This document shows positions 37,590 to 48,010 of a stretch of DNA of 64,000 nt, piece after piece. The position numbers and the translations under genes are program-made. Origin of the DNA: Burkholderia ubonensis (GTDB lineage Bacteria; Pseudomonadota; Gammaproteobacteria; Burkholderiales; Burkholderiaceae); the NCBI RefSeq assembly GCF_902833085.1, contig NZ_CADFEB010000004.1:1-64000 (forward strand), read 5' to 3'. The notes beneath the pieces are model-generated. The model had not been told where the DNA came from. It was given only the letters and a program-made list of their open reading frames with translations, and did not search any database. The first letter of the stretch is position 1. Every line of letters begins with the position of its first letter.

Positions 37590-37775
37590 CTAGATCAGCG
37601 CAGGCAGCCCTTCGACCAGCAGCACCGCGACGCCGACGCCGAGCATCGCGCCCAGCACGCGCAGCAGGTTGTGACGGAAGTTGGTTGCGCACGGCACCGC
37701 GCCGAGGAAAAGCGCGCCGGCGAGCGCCATCGGGATCAGCAGGATGAAGTCACCAATCGTGAAGTAGGTGGTCAT
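37590..37775 (-). CDS. Small two-helix membrane protein
   Basis: A 61-residue protein with two hydrophobic segments (about 8-27 and 38-56) joined by a short polar loop containing one Cys (VPCATNFRHN). AAGGAGA sits about 8 bases before the ATG at 37775, which supports it being translated. I do not recognise the family. It is a probable inner-membrane protein of unknown function, convergent with the aldo-keto reductase. Confidence 0.65.
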   Translation of the reverse strand: MTTYFTIGDFILLIPMALAGALFLGAVPCATNFRHNLLRVLGAMLGVGVAVLLVEGLPALI

Positions 37776-38046
37776 ATGCGTGTCTCCTTGTCGACCGGAG
37801 CCGCACGTGCTCCGGACCCATACTTGGGCAGTCTCGTTTTGCTCCGACCCGATTGCGAGAAGGGTGGTCAGTACGAGTATAGGAAACGCCGCACGCTTTT
37901 CGCTATCCGAACCATTAAAAAAGCAGCAGAAATCTCAAGAAAACACCGGTTCGAACGCGAATCAGACAGCCGTCTTGCGCGTTTCTTTCCGTTTCCTTTC
38001 GGCTTTTGCGGGACTGCCCGCCGTCGCCGGCGGGCGGCCCGTCAGG

Positions 38047-38913
38047 TCACGCGCGACGCGCAGGCGAACGGAACACGAGCACGAGCCCCGCAATGATCGC
38101 GCCCATTCCGGCCAGCGCGAGGGGCTCGGGGCGATTGCCGAGCCAGACCGCATCCATCAGCGCGGTGACGACCGGCACGAGATAGAACAGGCTCGTCACG
38201 TTGACGAGATCGCCGCGCTGCATCAGCCGATAGAACAGCAGCTGCGCGACCACCGAGATCACGATGCCGAGCCACGCGAGCGGCACGACGAACGCCCAGG
38301 TCGCGTCGAATGCGATCGGCCGGAACGGCACGATTGCCGCGCACAGCGCGAGCCCGATCGCGTTCTGCAGCGGCAGCACGTCGACGGGCGCCGAGCGCAC
38401 GCGCTTCTGCAGCAGCGCGCCGACGGTCAGCGCGACGAGCGCGGTGAGCGCGCAGGCGATCCCCGCGACCGGCACGCCGGCGCCGCCGACGCCGCGACAG
38501 ACCACGAGCGCAAGCCCGGCCAGCGCAAGCGCGAGCCCTGCGATGCGGGTGGCCTGCCAGCGCCGTTCGACCCACGCGAGCGTGAGGATCGGCTGCACGC
38601 CGAGGATCGTCGCGAGCACGCCGGGCGCGATCCCGCGTTCGAGCGCGAGCAGATAGAAGATCGAGTAGCCGCCCATCAGCAGCACTCCGGTGACGACCGC
38701 GATGCGGCGCTCGCCCGGCGCGGGAAGCCAGCGTCCGCGCGCGGCGGACAACGCGAGCAGCACGAGCGACGCGAGCGCGAAGCGCGCGGTGAGGAAGACG
38801 AATGCGGACGCGTGCCGCAGACCGAGTTCGGCGAAGATCGCGCCGCTGCTCCAGAGCAGGACGAAGAGCGACGTCGCCCCATGCGCGGCGAGCGCGCGTT
38901 TGAACGAAACCAT
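38047..38913 (-). CDS. DMT-superfamily exporter with two EamA domains
   Basis: A 288-residue drug/metabolite transporter-type permease with ten predicted membrane helices in two EamA repeats. The segments LLWSSGAIFAELGLRHASAF and FLTARFALASL open repeat 1, and LFYRLMQRGDLVNVTSLFYLVPVVTAL lies in repeat 2. Such proteins export amino acids or small metabolites. The ATG at 38913 (MVSFKRAL) is preferred, with AGGTGG upstream. The substrate cannot be inferred, since the neighbours are unrelated. Confidence 0.9.
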   Translation of the reverse strand: MVSFKRALAAHGATSLFVLLWSSGAIFAELGLRHASAFVFLTARFALASLVLLALSAARGRWLPAPGERRIAVVTGVLLMGGYSIFYLLALERGIAPGVLATILGVQPILTLAWVERRWQATRIAGLALALAGLALVVCRGVGGAGVPVAGIACALTALVALTVGALLQKRVRSAPVDVLPLQNAIGLALCAAIVPFRPIAFDATWAFVVPLAWLGIVISVVAQLLFYRLMQRGDLVNVTSLFYLVPVVTALMDAVWLGNRPEPLALAGMGAIIAGLVLVFRSPARRA

Positions 38914-39570
38914 GTGAATCCACCTGTCGAACGAATGAGAACGTTCCATGCGCACGCGCGCCGCGCCGCGCGTCACGACGCACGAACGGCAGGCAGGCGA
39001 ATGGAGGACGGAACGGCGCTGGCGGTCAGCCGGCGAACGCCGCCGGGGGCGGCGGCGCCGCGCCGACGAGCGGCGGTGCGACAGGGGGAGGAGGCGCGGC
39101 CGGATGCGCGCACGCCCGCGGCCGCGCGTGGAGCGGCGGCCGTGAAATCGGAAGGGCGGACGGTTGCGAAGGCATCGTGGGCGAAATGCGCTGGACAGCG
39201 GATGAACGTCAAAGGTACCGCAACAGCGACCTGAGTGGCAATCGGAGCGCGGGCGTTACGCGCTGCCCGGCCCGTCATGCGCGCCCCGGAAGCGGCGGCA
39301 GGCGCGCCGGCGGCAGGATCGCCGGACGGTCACACCCGACAGGGTATGATGGGGGTGTCGCCCGTGCAAGCGCGCGGGCGGCGCAGTGGTTGATTGGAGA
39401 CATGCGACGAAATCGCGGCGCTTTGCCCGCCACTTCCGCTTTTCGCGCTTCGATAAACCGTGAACAATGGGATACGCGCGGCCGCCATCGCAGCGGCGGC
39501 GCATGTCGTGCATTGGCCGGCCGCACTGGTTGGCCGGATATCAAGATTCAAGAACGAGTGGGGAAACATC
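38914..39570. other. G+C-rich intergenic region
   Basis: This 657-base gap between divergent genes shows no supported gene. Open frames on both strands are Arg/Ala-rich with no ribosome sites and overlap one another. No repeats, transposon ends or RNA signatures were recognised. Confidence 0.55.
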
Positions 39571-39783
39571 ATGCATGTCGGGTCGATTGTCTGCACTACC
39601 CATATCGCGGTGCCGAAGGGCGCCCGCGGCATCGTCCAGCGCATCCTGGGCGACATGGCGATGGTGACCTGGTACGCGGGCGTGCCGGGAGAGTCGAAGG
39701 AACTCAACACCGAGCCGTTCTTTCTCGAGGACCTGATCGACACCGGCGAATCCGTGCTGCCGGCCGGCGCGGCCGTCCATTGA
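39571..39783 (+). CDS. Conserved small hypothetical protein
   Basis: A 70-residue protein, MHVGSIVCTTHIAVPKGARG..., with a compact beta-rich look and ending LPAGAAVH. The ATG at 39571 is preceded by GTGGGGA. Third codon positions are nearly all G or C, as expected of a real gene here. I do not recognise a family. It lies 58 bases before srkA in the same direction and may share its transcript. Confidence 0.7.
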   Translation: MHVGSIVCTTHIAVPKGARGIVQRILGDMAMVTWYAGVPGESKELNTEPFFLEDLIDTGESVLPAGAAVH

Positions 39784-39841
39784 GCGGGCACGCCGCACCG
39801 AACGCTCGTCTTTCGGCCCGGCTGGCGGCACAATGCGGGGC

Positions 39842-40864
39842 ATGAACGAAGTCACTCCCGCTCCTTCCGCCCCGGCCGGGCCGCCGTTTGCCGGCCTCAC
39901 GCCCGAGTGCGTGCTCGACGCGCTCGACAGCGTGCTGATGCCGGCCGGCCTGCGCACCGACGGGCGCCTGCTCGCCCTCAACAGTTACGAAAACCGCGTC
40001 TACCAGGTCGGCATCGAAGACGGTCCGCCGGTCGTCGCGAAGTTCTATCGCCCGGCGCGCTGGTCGGACGACGCGATCCTCGAGGAACACGCATTCGTCG
40101 CCGAGCTTGCCGCGCGCGAGATTCCGGCGGTGCCGGCGCGCGCGTTCGACGGCCGCACGCTGCATGCGTTCGACGGCTTCCGCTTCTCGATCTTCGAGCG
40201 GCGCGGCGGCCGCGCGCCCGATCTCGACCGCGCCGACACGCTCGAATGGCTCGGCCGCTTCATCGGCCGCATCCACGCGGTCGGCGCGACCCAACCGTAC
40301 GTCGCGCGCCCCACGCTCGACATCCAAACGTTCGGCTACGAGCCACGCGACTATCTGCTCGCGCACGATTTCATTCCGGATGACGTGCGGCCGGCCTACG
40401 AGACGGCGGTCACGCTCGCGCTCGAAGGCGTCGAGGCGGCATTCGAGCGCGCGGGCGAGCTCCGCCTGCTGCGCACGCACGGCGACTGCCATCCGAGCAA
40501 CGTGCTGTGGACCGACGCGGGGCCGCACTTCGTCGACTTCGACGACAGCCGGATGGCGCCCGCGATCCAGGATCTGTGGCTGCTGCTGCCCGGCGACCGC
40601 GCGGGCGCGTCGCGCGCGCTGGCCGACCTGCTCGCCGGCTACGAGGACTTCTGCGAATTCGAGCCGCGCGAACTGCATCTGGTCGAGGCGCTGCGCACGC
40701 TGCGCCTGATCCACTACGCCGCGTGGCTCGCGCGGCGCTGGGACGATCCGGCGTTTCCGGCCGCATTCCCGTGGTTCAACACGCATCGTTACTGGGAAGC
40801 ACGCGTGCTCGAACTGCGCGAGCAGATCGGCGCGATGCAGGAAGGGCCGCTCTGGCCCGTGTGA
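39842..40864 (+). CDS. srkA: Stress response serine/threonine kinase SrkA (YihE)
   Basis: A 340-residue aminoglycoside-phosphotransferase-fold protein kinase. The N-lobe shows LNSYENRVYQVG and VVAKFYRPARWSD. The catalytic loop is HGDCHPSNVLW (D within HGD, then N), and the metal-binding Asp is in FVDFDDSRMAPA. These match SrkA/YihE, a cytoplasmic kinase that protects cells under envelope and oxidative stress. An ATG three codons upstream (39833) is equally possible as the start. A nearby dsbA, its partner in E. coli, is not present. Confidence 0.9.
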   Translation: MNEVTPAPSAPAGPPFAGLTPECVLDALDSVLMPAGLRTDGRLLALNSYENRVYQVGIEDGPPVVAKFYRPARWSDDAILEEHAFVAELAAREIPAVPARAFDGRTLHAFDGFRFSIFERRGGRAPDLDRADTLEWLGRFIGRIHAVGATQPYVARPTLDIQTFGYEPRDYLLAHDFIPDDVRPAYETAVTLALEGVEAAFERAGELRLLRTHGDCHPSNVLWTDAGPHFVDFDDSRMAPAIQDLWLLLPGDRAGASRALADLLAGYEDFCEFEPRELHLVEALRTLRLIHYAAWLARRWDDPAFPAAFPWFNTHRYWEARVLELREQIGAMQEGPLWPV

Positions 40865-40895
40865 CGGACGCGGGCCGGCACGCGGCCCGCATCGC

Positions 40896-42314
40896 TCAGA
40901 ACCTCAGCATCAGCTTGATCAGCGCGGCGAAGCGCGTGCCGTAGGGCGGCGCGAGCAGGTTGCGCGCGTTCAGGCGCGCCTGCGTCAGCACCGGCTTCAT
41001 CTTCGAGAACGTCACGAAGCCGTCGTAGCCGTGATACGCACCCATCCCGCTTGCACCGACGCCGCCGAACGGCAGGCTGCCGCACGCGATGTGCATCAGC
41101 GTTTCGTTGACCGAGACGCCGCCCGAGATCGTTTCGCGCATCACGCGCTCGACCGTGCCGGCGTCGTCGTCGAACAGGTACAGCGCGAGCGGCCGAGGCC
41201 GCGCGTTCACGTAGGCGATCGCCTCGTCGAGCCGTTCGTACGGCACGAGCGGCAGCAGCGGGCCGAAGATCTCCTCCTGCATCAGCTGCGACGCGCCCGG
41301 CACGTGCGTGAGCGCGCACGGCACGAAGCGGCGCGATGCCGGATCGGACGACGCGTCCGCGAGCGGGTGCAGTTGCGCGCCGGCCGCCTGCGCGTCGCTC
41401 GCGAGCTGCTGCAGCCGCGCGAAATGGCGGTCCGACACGATCGTCGTGTAATCGGCGTTGCGGGAGAAATCCGGATACATCTTCGCGAGCCGCGTGCGCG
41501 CGCGCTCGATGAATGCGGCTTCCATCCCGCGCGGCAGCAGCACGTAGTCGGGCGCGATGCAGGTCTGGCCGGCGTTCAGCGTCTTGCCCGCGACGATCGC
41601 GTCGACGGCTGCGTCGAAGCGCGCGTTCGGCCCGACGATCGCCGGCGACTTGCCGCCGAGTTCGAGCGTGACGGGCGTGAGGTTCTCGGCCGCCGCGCGC
41701 ATCACGTGCCGGCCGACCTGCGTCGAGCCGGTGAACAGCAGGTGGTCGAACGGCAGCGCGCTGAACGCGGCGCCGATTTCCGCATCGCCGTTCACGACCG
41801 CGACGTGGTCGCGCGAGAAAGCCTTCGCGATCAGCTGCTCGAACAGCGCCGAGGTGCGCGGCGTCAGTTCGGACATCTTGACGATCGCGCGGTTGCCGGC
41901 CGCGAGCGCGCAGATCAGCGGGCCCGCCGCGAGCAGCACCGGGTAGTTCCACGGCACGACGATGCCGACCACGCCGAGCGGCTGCGGAATCACCTTCGCG
42001 CGCGCGGGCCGCAGCCATTTGTTCATCGGCTTGCGGATCGGCTTCATCCAGCGCTTGCCGTGCTTCAGCGCCTCGTCGATCTCTTCCTTCGCCATCCAGA
42101 TTTCCGACAGCAGCACCTCCTGCTTCGCGCGATGGCCGAAGTCCGCACTGATCGCGTCGGCGAGCGCGTCGGCATGGTCGATCAGCAGCGTGCGCAGCGT
42201 GCGCAGATGCTTCGCGCGGGTGTCCCAGTCGGGATACGGCGTGCGCAGGTAGGCGGCGCGCTGGTCGTGCAGCAGCGACGTCAGTGCGGCGAATTCGGGC
42301 AGGTCGTTCTTCAT
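40896..42314 (-). CDS. calB: Coniferyl-aldehyde-type dehydrogenase
   Basis: A 472-residue NAD(P)-dependent aldehyde dehydrogenase. The catalytic C252 is in NAGQTCIAPDY and the general base E218 in LELGGKSP; the Rossmann motif FTGSTQVG is intact. The KRWMKPIRKP segment and overall length match the coniferyl aldehyde dehydrogenase group, which oxidises aromatic or long-chain aldehydes. GGAGGAGA precedes the ATG at 42314. The divergent neighbour is a GMC alcohol oxidoreductase, suggesting a linked alcohol-aldehyde-acid route; that is inference. Confidence 0.88.
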   Translation of the reverse strand: MKNDLPEFAALTSLLHDQRAAYLRTPYPDWDTRAKHLRTLRTLLIDHADALADAISADFGHRAKQEVLLSEIWMAKEEIDEALKHGKRWMKPIRKPMNKWLRPARAKVIPQPLGVVGIVVPWNYPVLLAAGPLICALAAGNRAIVKMSELTPRTSALFEQLIAKAFSRDHVAVVNGDAEIGAAFSALPFDHLLFTGSTQVGRHVMRAAAENLTPVTLELGGKSPAIVGPNARFDAAVDAIVAGKTLNAGQTCIAPDYVLLPRGMEAAFIERARTRLAKMYPDFSRNADYTTIVSDRHFARLQQLASDAQAAGAQLHPLADASSDPASRRFVPCALTHVPGASQLMQEEIFGPLLPLVPYERLDEAIAYVNARPRPLALYLFDDDAGTVERVMRETISGGVSVNETLMHIACGSLPFGGVGASGMGAYHGYDGFVTFSKMKPVLTQARLNARNLLAPPYGTRFAALIKLMLRF

Positions 42315-42997
42315 GTCGTCTCCTCCGGTGGGGCGTGGCGCGTCGGCCGGCAGTCGGGCCGCTGGCGCCCGCTCGAAGAGCGCGGCGTGGCGGATCGGGG
42401 TGGGGGTATTGCTGCGAGCGTCGCATCCGCGCGACGGCCGGTGCGCATCGACATGCTGCTGCCGGCGACGCGCGCTGCCTGTTTGCGCTGCGTTGCAGCG
42501 TGCGAAACCGGCGCGCGAACGGCCGCGTGCGGCGTTGCCGCATACGTCGGCGCGATGCATCGCGAGACCGTCGCCGCCGGCTTCGGCAGCCTGTCGGACG
42601 GTGCCGACGATCCGCGTTCCAAACGGGCCGGCGACAGCCACGTCGTTCGAACCTCGCGCGTCGTCCACATCGCGGCGCATGCGCGCGCACCGGGTGTCGT
42701 TTGAAACGAAATGCCGGGCAGGGGCGGTGCGGCCGGACCACCTGGTCGGCACACGGCCTGCAGAACGTGTCGCTGCATGACGGTCACTCCCATTTCGCGA
42801 CAGATCGGCTGCTGGCGGCCGGGGGCGTCGCGCCAAGCGAATCCACGCATCTTAAATTTAGTTCACGCGCGCGTTTAGAGGAATCGCTCTTGAATCCGCG
42901 CGCCGCGTGCGCGGCGGCGATTCCTACAATGCCCGAACTACAAGACCCGGGACGCGCGGCCGCGCCGGGCGCCATTCGTGACACGAAGGAGACGTGC
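42315..42997. other. Intergenic region between calB and GMC oxidoreductase genes
   Basis: This 683-base region between divergent genes has no convincing gene. Open frames are Arg/Ala-rich and overlapping. An AT-rich patch near 42850-42870 (containing TTAAATTTAG) just before the GMC gene is the likely promoter area for it. No operator palindrome or regulator gene was identified. Confidence 0.5.
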
Positions 42998-44635
42998 ATG
43001 CAATACGACTACCTCATCGTCGGGGCGGGTTCCGGCGGCGCGAGCCTCGCGGGCCGGCTTGCCGACGCATGCCCCGACGCGACGATCGCGCTGATCGAAG
43101 CGGGTGCGCACACCGAGCGCAACCTGCTCGTGAACATGCCGGTCGGCATCGCGGCGCTCGTGCCGTTCAAGCTCGGCACCAACTACGGCTACGAGACCGT
43201 GCCGCAGCCGGGCCTCGGCGGGCGTCGCGGCTACCAGCCGCGCGGGCGCGGGATGGGCGGCTCGAGCGCGATCAACGCGATGATCTACACGCGCGGCCAT
43301 CCGCTCGACTACGACGAATGGGCGCAGCTCGGCGCGACGGGCTGGGGCTGGCAGGACGTGCTGCCGTATTTCCGGCGCGCGGAAGGCAACCGGCGCGGCG
43401 CGAACGCATGGCACGGCGCGGACGGCCCGCTCACGGTGTCCGATCTGCGCTTTCGCAATCCGTTCGCCGAACGATTCATCCAGGCCGCGCACGCGGCCGG
43501 CTATCCGCTCAACGACGATTTCAACGGGGCCACGCAGGAAGGCGTCGGCTTCTACCAGGTCACGCATCGCGACGGCTCGCGTTGCAGCGTCGCGCGTGCG
43601 TACGTCTACGGCCGCAACCGTCCGAACCTGCATGTGATCACCGATGCGACGGTGCTGCGCGTCGGCTTCGACGGCAAGCGCGCGGTCGGCGTCACGATCG
43701 CGCGCAACGGGCGCGTGGAGACGCTCGGCGCGCGCGCGGAAGTGATCCTGTCGGCCGGTGCGTTCAACTCGCCGCAACTGCTGATGTGCTCGGGCATCGG
43801 CCCGGCCGACCAGCTGCGCCGGCACGGCATCGCGGTCGTGCAGGATGCGCCGGACGTCGGCGCGAACCTGATCGATCACATCGACTTCATCATCAATACG
43901 CGCGTGAATTCGTCGGAACTGGTCGGCGTGTGCGTGCGCGGGCTCGCGAAGATGACGCCCGCGCTCGCGCGCTACTTCTCGAGCCGCACCGGGATGATGA
44001 CGAGCAACGTCGCGGAGGCGGGCGGCTTCATCAAGAGCGATCCGTCGCTCGAGCGGCCCGACCTGCAACTGCATTTCTGCACGGCGCTCGTCGACGATCA
44101 CAACCGCAAGATGCACTGGGGCTTCGGCTATTCGCTGCACGTGTGCGCGCTGCGGCCGTTCAGTCGCGGCACGGTGGCGCTCGCGAGCGGCGACGCGCGC
44201 GATGCGCCGCTGATCGATCCGCGCTTCTTCAGCGATGCGCGCGATCTCGACCTGCTGGTGCGCGGCGCGCAGGCGATGCGCCGGATCCTGTCGCAGGCGC
44301 CGCTCGCGTCGCAGGGCGGGCGCGAGCTGTACACGCGGCCGGACCAGACGGAAGCGGAACTGCGCGCGACGATCGTTCAGCATGCCGACACGATCTATCA
44401 CCCGGTCGGCACCTGCCGGATGGGCACGGACGCGCGCGCGGTCGTCGATCCGGAGTTGCGCGTGCGCGGCGTCGAGGGGCTGCGGGTGGTGGATGCGTCG
44501 GTGATGCCGACGCTGATCGGCGGGAATACGAATGCGCCGTCGGTGATGATCGGCGAGCGCGCGGCGGACTTCATCGTCGCCGCGCGCCGGGCGGGCGCGC
44601 CGCGCGCGGCTGCGGCGGCGCTGCACGGCCGCTGA
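42998..44635 (+). CDS. GMC-family FAD-dependent oxidoreductase (choline/alcohol dehydrogenase type)
   Basis: A 545-residue flavoenzyme. The FAD-binding start is YDYLIVGAGSGGASLAGRLA, and GMC signature 1 lies in GMGGSSAINAMIYTRGHP. Signature 2 is in GAFNSPQLLMCSGIGP. The catalytic His is in YHPVGTCRMG, with the partner in GGNTNAPSVMIGERAAD. It oxidises a primary alcohol to an aldehyde, but the substrate is unknown; choline is less likely because no bet genes are nearby. AAGGAGA precedes the ATG at 42998. It converges on fliK. Confidence 0.92.
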   Translation: MQYDYLIVGAGSGGASLAGRLADACPDATIALIEAGAHTERNLLVNMPVGIAALVPFKLGTNYGYETVPQPGLGGRRGYQPRGRGMGGSSAINAMIYTRGHPLDYDEWAQLGATGWGWQDVLPYFRRAEGNRRGANAWHGADGPLTVSDLRFRNPFAERFIQAAHAAGYPLNDDFNGATQEGVGFYQVTHRDGSRCSVARAYVYGRNRPNLHVITDATVLRVGFDGKRAVGVTIARNGRVETLGARAEVILSAGAFNSPQLLMCSGIGPADQLRRHGIAVVQDAPDVGANLIDHIDFIINTRVNSSELVGVCVRGLAKMTPALARYFSSRTGMMTSNVAEAGGFIKSDPSLERPDLQLHFCTALVDDHNRKMHWGFGYSLHVCALRPFSRGTVALASGDARDAPLIDPRFFSDARDLDLLVRGAQAMRRILSQAPLASQGGRELYTRPDQTEAELRATIVQHADTIYHPVGTCRMGTDARAVVDPELRVRGVEGLRVVDASVMPTLIGGNTNAPSVMIGERAADFIVAARRAGAPRAAAAALHGR

Positions 44636-44652
44636 GCGGCGCGCGCGGATGC

Positions 44653-45990
44653 TCAGGCAAACGTATCGACGAGGCCGGCGCGGCTTGCGGTCGCGACCGT
44701 CGCCGCGGGTTGCGCGGCGTCGAGCGTCGCATCGTCGCCTGACGGTGCGCCGCCGCCGCGCCGCGCCGCTTGCCCGCCGGCGAACGACTGCTGCGGGTTC
44801 TGCTGCTGCGAGGCGAAGCCGCCGTCGCTGACGGTCGCGCTGCCCAGGCCGAGGCCGCCGGCTTCCATCGCGTCACGCAGCTTCGGCAGCGCGGCTTCGA
44901 CCGCTTCGCGCACCTGCGGGTGCTGCGACACGAACAGCGCGTGCGCGTGATTGTCCGCGACCCGCAGCACGACCTGCAGCGGCCCGAGATCCGGCGGATT
45001 GAGCGTCAGCTCGGCGCTCTGCTGGTGCGCGTTCGACAGGAACACGACCTTCTGGCTCAACGCATCCGTCCAGTCGGCAGTGCCGACGTGCGGCGCGAGC
45101 ACGTGCGCATTCGCGGCGGCGATGCCGTTCGCGGCCGCTGCCACCGGCGCGTTCGCTTGCGCGGCGGCCGTCGCGGCGGCCAGCGCCGCACCGGCCGGAG
45201 CGGCGGCGTCCTGCGTCGCCGCGAGCGCATGGGCCGCATCGGGCTTGGCCGCATCGGCCTGGACCGACTGCGTGGGCGACGGCTGCGCCTGCTGCGCGGT
45301 GAGCGCGCCCTTCGCGTCGGTCAGCGTCTTGTCGAACGTCGGGACTTTCGGCGTCGAGGGCACGGCGGCCGCGGTCGACATGGCCGGCTGCGCGGCCGCG
45401 CCCGCGGCCGGCGTCGCGGCGGCGTTCGCGTCGCCGGTGAGCTTCGCGAGCGCGGCATGCAGCACGTCGCGGCCCGTCGCCGGATCGTCGGTCGCGGCTG
45501 CCGGCTGCGCGTCGCCCTTCGTCGCGTTCGCGGCTGCCGCGAGGGCGGCCGATGCCGCGTCGCCGGCGCGCGACAGCGGGTCGCCGGACGGCGCGTCGGC
45601 CGCGGCAGGCGTGCCGTCGGGACGCGCCTGCAATTGCGCCTGCACGGCGGCCGCGGCGGCGAGTGCGGCCGCATCGGGGTTGACGGCCGCGGTGGCGTCG
45701 TCGCGGGTCTTGTCGTCGGACGAGCCGGACGGCTTCGCGTTGCCGGCGACGGTCGACGGCGCGCTCGATGACGTCGAAGGCGCCGTCGGCGACGACGCAT
45801 CGGCCGGTGCCGACGACGTGCGCTGCGACGCGACGCTTTGCTGCAGCGTCTGCGCGAACGGCAGCGGCGAACTGGCGGCGTCGGCCGCATTGCCGGGCGC
45901 GGACGCGTCCGCGGCGGCCGCCTTGCGGCCGGCCTTGAGGGCGGAGCCGGCCGTATCGATCAGTGCGCCGAGCAGGGACAGGGAGGGCAT
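44653..45990 (-). CDS. fliK: Flagellar hook-length control protein FliK
   Basis: A 445-residue FliK. The first 300 residues are Ala/Pro/Thr/Ser-rich low-complexity sequence, as expected for the secreted ruler part. The C-terminal Flg_hook domain (about 310-400) contains SAELTLNPPDLGPLQVVLRV and QVREAVEAALPKLRDAME. It is exported by the flagellar apparatus and switches export from hook to filament at the right hook length. It is the last gene of the fliF-fliG-fliH-fliI-fliJ-fliK operon. Confidence 0.93.
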   Translation of the reverse strand: MPSLSLLGALIDTAGSALKAGRKAAAADASAPGNAADAASSPLPFAQTLQQSVASQRTSSAPADASSPTAPSTSSSAPSTVAGNAKPSGSSDDKTRDDATAAVNPDAAALAAAAAVQAQLQARPDGTPAAADAPSGDPLSRAGDAASAALAAAANATKGDAQPAAATDDPATGRDVLHAALAKLTGDANAAATPAAGAAAQPAMSTAAAVPSTPKVPTFDKTLTDAKGALTAQQAQPSPTQSVQADAAKPDAAHALAATQDAAAPAGAALAAATAAAQANAPVAAAANGIAAANAHVLAPHVGTADWTDALSQKVVFLSNAHQQSAELTLNPPDLGPLQVVLRVADNHAHALFVSQHPQVREAVEAALPKLRDAMEAGGLGLGSATVSDGGFASQQQNPQQSFAGGQAARRGGGAPSGDDATLDAAQPAATVATASRAGLVDTFA

Positions 45991-46021
45991 GGCGTATCTC
46001 TCGTTCGATTGCGTTGGACGG

Positions 46022-46480
46022 TTACGTCGACTTTGCCGCGTCGGCCCGCATTCGCAGGATCTTCGCGGCATGCTCGTCGGCCTCGCGCTGTTCGCGCTTC
46101 GCGGTGCGGACCGCTTCCTGCGCGACGCCGCGCGCCTGCAGGATTTCATACGAGCCGACGGTGCGTTTCTTCAACTGCCAGTGGGGGCGGGCTTCGTCGA
46201 TGCGCGCGTCGGCGGCGGCCAGCACGTTGCGCTGCTGGGCGATCGCCGCGTCGAGCGTGTCGAGGAAGGCCTGGAAATTCCGCCAGTTGCCGGCGGGCAT
46301 CCCGTGTTGCGCGGATTGCGCGAAGCGCGCGTGATATTCGTCGCGGTAGCGCAGCAGCGAGTCGAGCTGGTTGGCCGCGTCGGTGCGTTCGCGCTGCGCG
46401 ACGCCGAGCTGCCGGGTCGCCGTGTCGAGATCCTCGTTGGCGCGGTCGAGCAGGATCTGCAGGGGAAAGCCTTGTGCCAT
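46022..46480 (-). CDS. fliJ: Flagellar export chaperone FliJ
   Basis: A 152-residue, almost wholly helical coiled-coil protein (FPLQILLDRANEDLDTATRQL start). FliJ escorts export chaperones and couples the FliI ATPase ring to the export gate. It lies 6 bases after fliI and 31 before fliK in the operon. Length and heptad pattern are typical. Confidence 0.93.
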   Translation of the reverse strand: MAQGFPLQILLDRANEDLDTATRQLGVAQRERTDAANQLDSLLRYRDEYHARFAQSAQHGMPAGNWRNFQAFLDTLDAAIAQQRNVLAAADARIDEARPHWQLKKRTVGSYEILQARGVAQEAVRTAKREQREADEHAAKILRMRADAAKST

Positions 46481-46486
46481 TTAGCG

Positions 46487-48010
46487 TCAGCCTCCGTGGG
46501 TGAACAGCGCATCGAGACCGGCCAGGCTCGCGTCGTACGGCGCGCATTCGCGAAAGCCCTGCTGCAGGAACGCTTCGATGTGCGGGTAAAGCGCGATCGC
46601 GCGGTCGAGCTGCGCGTCGCGGCCGGGCGCATAGGCGCCCACCGCGATCAGGTCGCGGTTGCGCTGGTAGCGCGACAGCATCTGCTTGAACTGGCGCACG
46701 TGGTCGAGGTGCGTCTCGTCGATCAGCGCGGTCATCGCGCGGCTGATCGACGCCTCGATGTCGATCGCCGGATAGTGGCCGGCCTCGGCGAGCGCGCGCG
46801 ACAGCACGATGTGGCCGTCGAGGATCGCGCGCGCCGAATCGGCGATCGGGTCCTGCTGGTCGTCGCCTTCCGTCAGCACCGTGTAGAACGCGGTGATCGA
46901 GCCGCCGCCTTCCGGCCCGTTGCCGGTGCGCTCGACGAGCGCGGGCAGCTTCGCGAACACCGACGGCGGATAGCCCTTGGTCGCGGGCGGCTCGCCGATC
47001 GCGAGCGCGATCTCGCGCTGCGCCATCGCGTAGCGGGTCAGCGAATCCATCAGCAGCAGCACGTGCTTGCCCTGGTCGCGGAACCATTCGGCGAGCGACG
47101 TCGCGTACGCGGCGCCCTGCATCCGCAGCAGCGGCGACACGTCGGCGGGCGCCGCGACCACGACCGAGCGCGCGAGGCCGTCCTCGCCGAGGATCTGCTC
47201 GATGAATTCCTTCACTTCGCGGCCCCGTTCACCGATCAGGCCGATCACGATCACCTCGGCGCTCGTGTAGCGCGCCATCGTGCCGAGCAGCACCGACTTG
47301 CCGACGCCGGAACCCGCGAACAGGCCCATCCGCTGGCCGCGCCCGACGGTGAGCAGCGCGTTGATCGCGCGCACGCCGACGTCGAGCACATGGTGGATCG
47401 GCTCGCGATCGAGCGGGTTGATCGACGCCGCGGAGAGCGGCGCGTCGACCTTCGACGTGAGCGGGCCGAGGTTGTCGAGCGGGCGGCCCGATGCGTCGAC
47501 GACGCGCCCGAGCATGTCCCAGCCGACCGGCAGGCGCTTGGCGCCCGCGAGCGGATCGGCGACCGGCGCGCGTTCCAGCGGCCATACGCGCGCGCCGGGC
47601 AGCACGCCCGCGACGTCGGTGGTCGGCATCAGGAACAGGCGCTCGCCGGCGAAGCCGACGACTTCCGCCTCCGCCACCGGCAGCGTGCTGCCGGGCGGCA
47701 ATTCGATCGTGCATTCGGCGCCGACCGACAGGCGCAGCCCGATCGCTTCGAGCACGAGGCCCGCCGCGCGGGTGAGGCGGCCGCACGGACGCAGCGGCAG
47801 CGCGCGGTGGCTGCGCGCCGCGAGGCCGTTCAGGTGCGTGCGCCAGTGCGCGAGGTGCGGGTTGTGCGGCGCGCGCGGCGCGGTGTCGGCCGCCGCGGGG
47901 GCCGGCGCGGCCTCGTGCGGGGCGTCCGGGCCGAACGACGCGAGCGCGAGTTCGCGCTCGAGCGGCGTCATGCCGTCATGCGCGAACGATTCGGGCGTGG
48001 GCGTCACCAT
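46487..48010 (-). CDS. fliI: Flagellum-specific ATPase FliI
   Basis: A 507-residue F1-beta-like ATPase of the flagellar type III export apparatus. Walker A lies in [15 protein letters not shown], Walker B in [11 protein letters not shown], and [17 protein letters not shown] is the conserved post-Walker loop. The N-terminus has an extension of about 60 residues rich in Ala/Pro compared with the enteric protein. Its ATG overlaps the fliH stop by 7 bases, and it forms the cytoplasmic complex with FliH and FliJ. Confidence 0.97.
   Translation of the reverse strand: MVTPTPESFAHDGMTPLERELALASFGPDAPHEAAPAPAAADTAPRAPHNPHLAHWRTHLNGLAARSHRALPLRPCGRLTRAAGLVLEAIGLRLSVGAECTIELPPGSTLPVAEAEVVGFAGERLFLMPTTDVAGVLPGARVWPLERAPVADPLAGAKRLPVGWDMLGRVVDASGRPLDNLGPLTSKVDAPLSAASINPLDREPIHHVLDVGVRAINALLTVGRGQRMGLFAGSGVGKSVLLGTMARYTSAEVIVIGLIGERGREVKEFIEQILGEDGLARSVVVAAPADVSPLLRMQGAAYATSLAEWFRDQGKHVLLLMDSLTRYAMAQREIALAIGEPPATKGYPPSVFAKLPALVERTGNGPEGGGSITAFYTVLTEGDDQQDPIADSARAILDGHIVLSRALAEAGHYPAIDIEASISRAMTALIDETHLDHVRQFKQMLSRYQRNRDLIAVGAYAPGRDAQLDRAIALYPHIEAFLQQGFRECAPYDASLAGLDALFTHGG

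Noticed and set aside
38914..39570. Several 80-110-codon frames on both strands
   Set aside because: They overlap each other, are Arg/Ala-rich and lack ribosome sites or recognisable domains.
42311..42850. A 179-codon minus-strand frame upstream of calB
   Set aside because: It overlaps the calB start, is rich in Arg/Pro/Ala, lacks a ribosome site and competes with equally open frames on the other strand.
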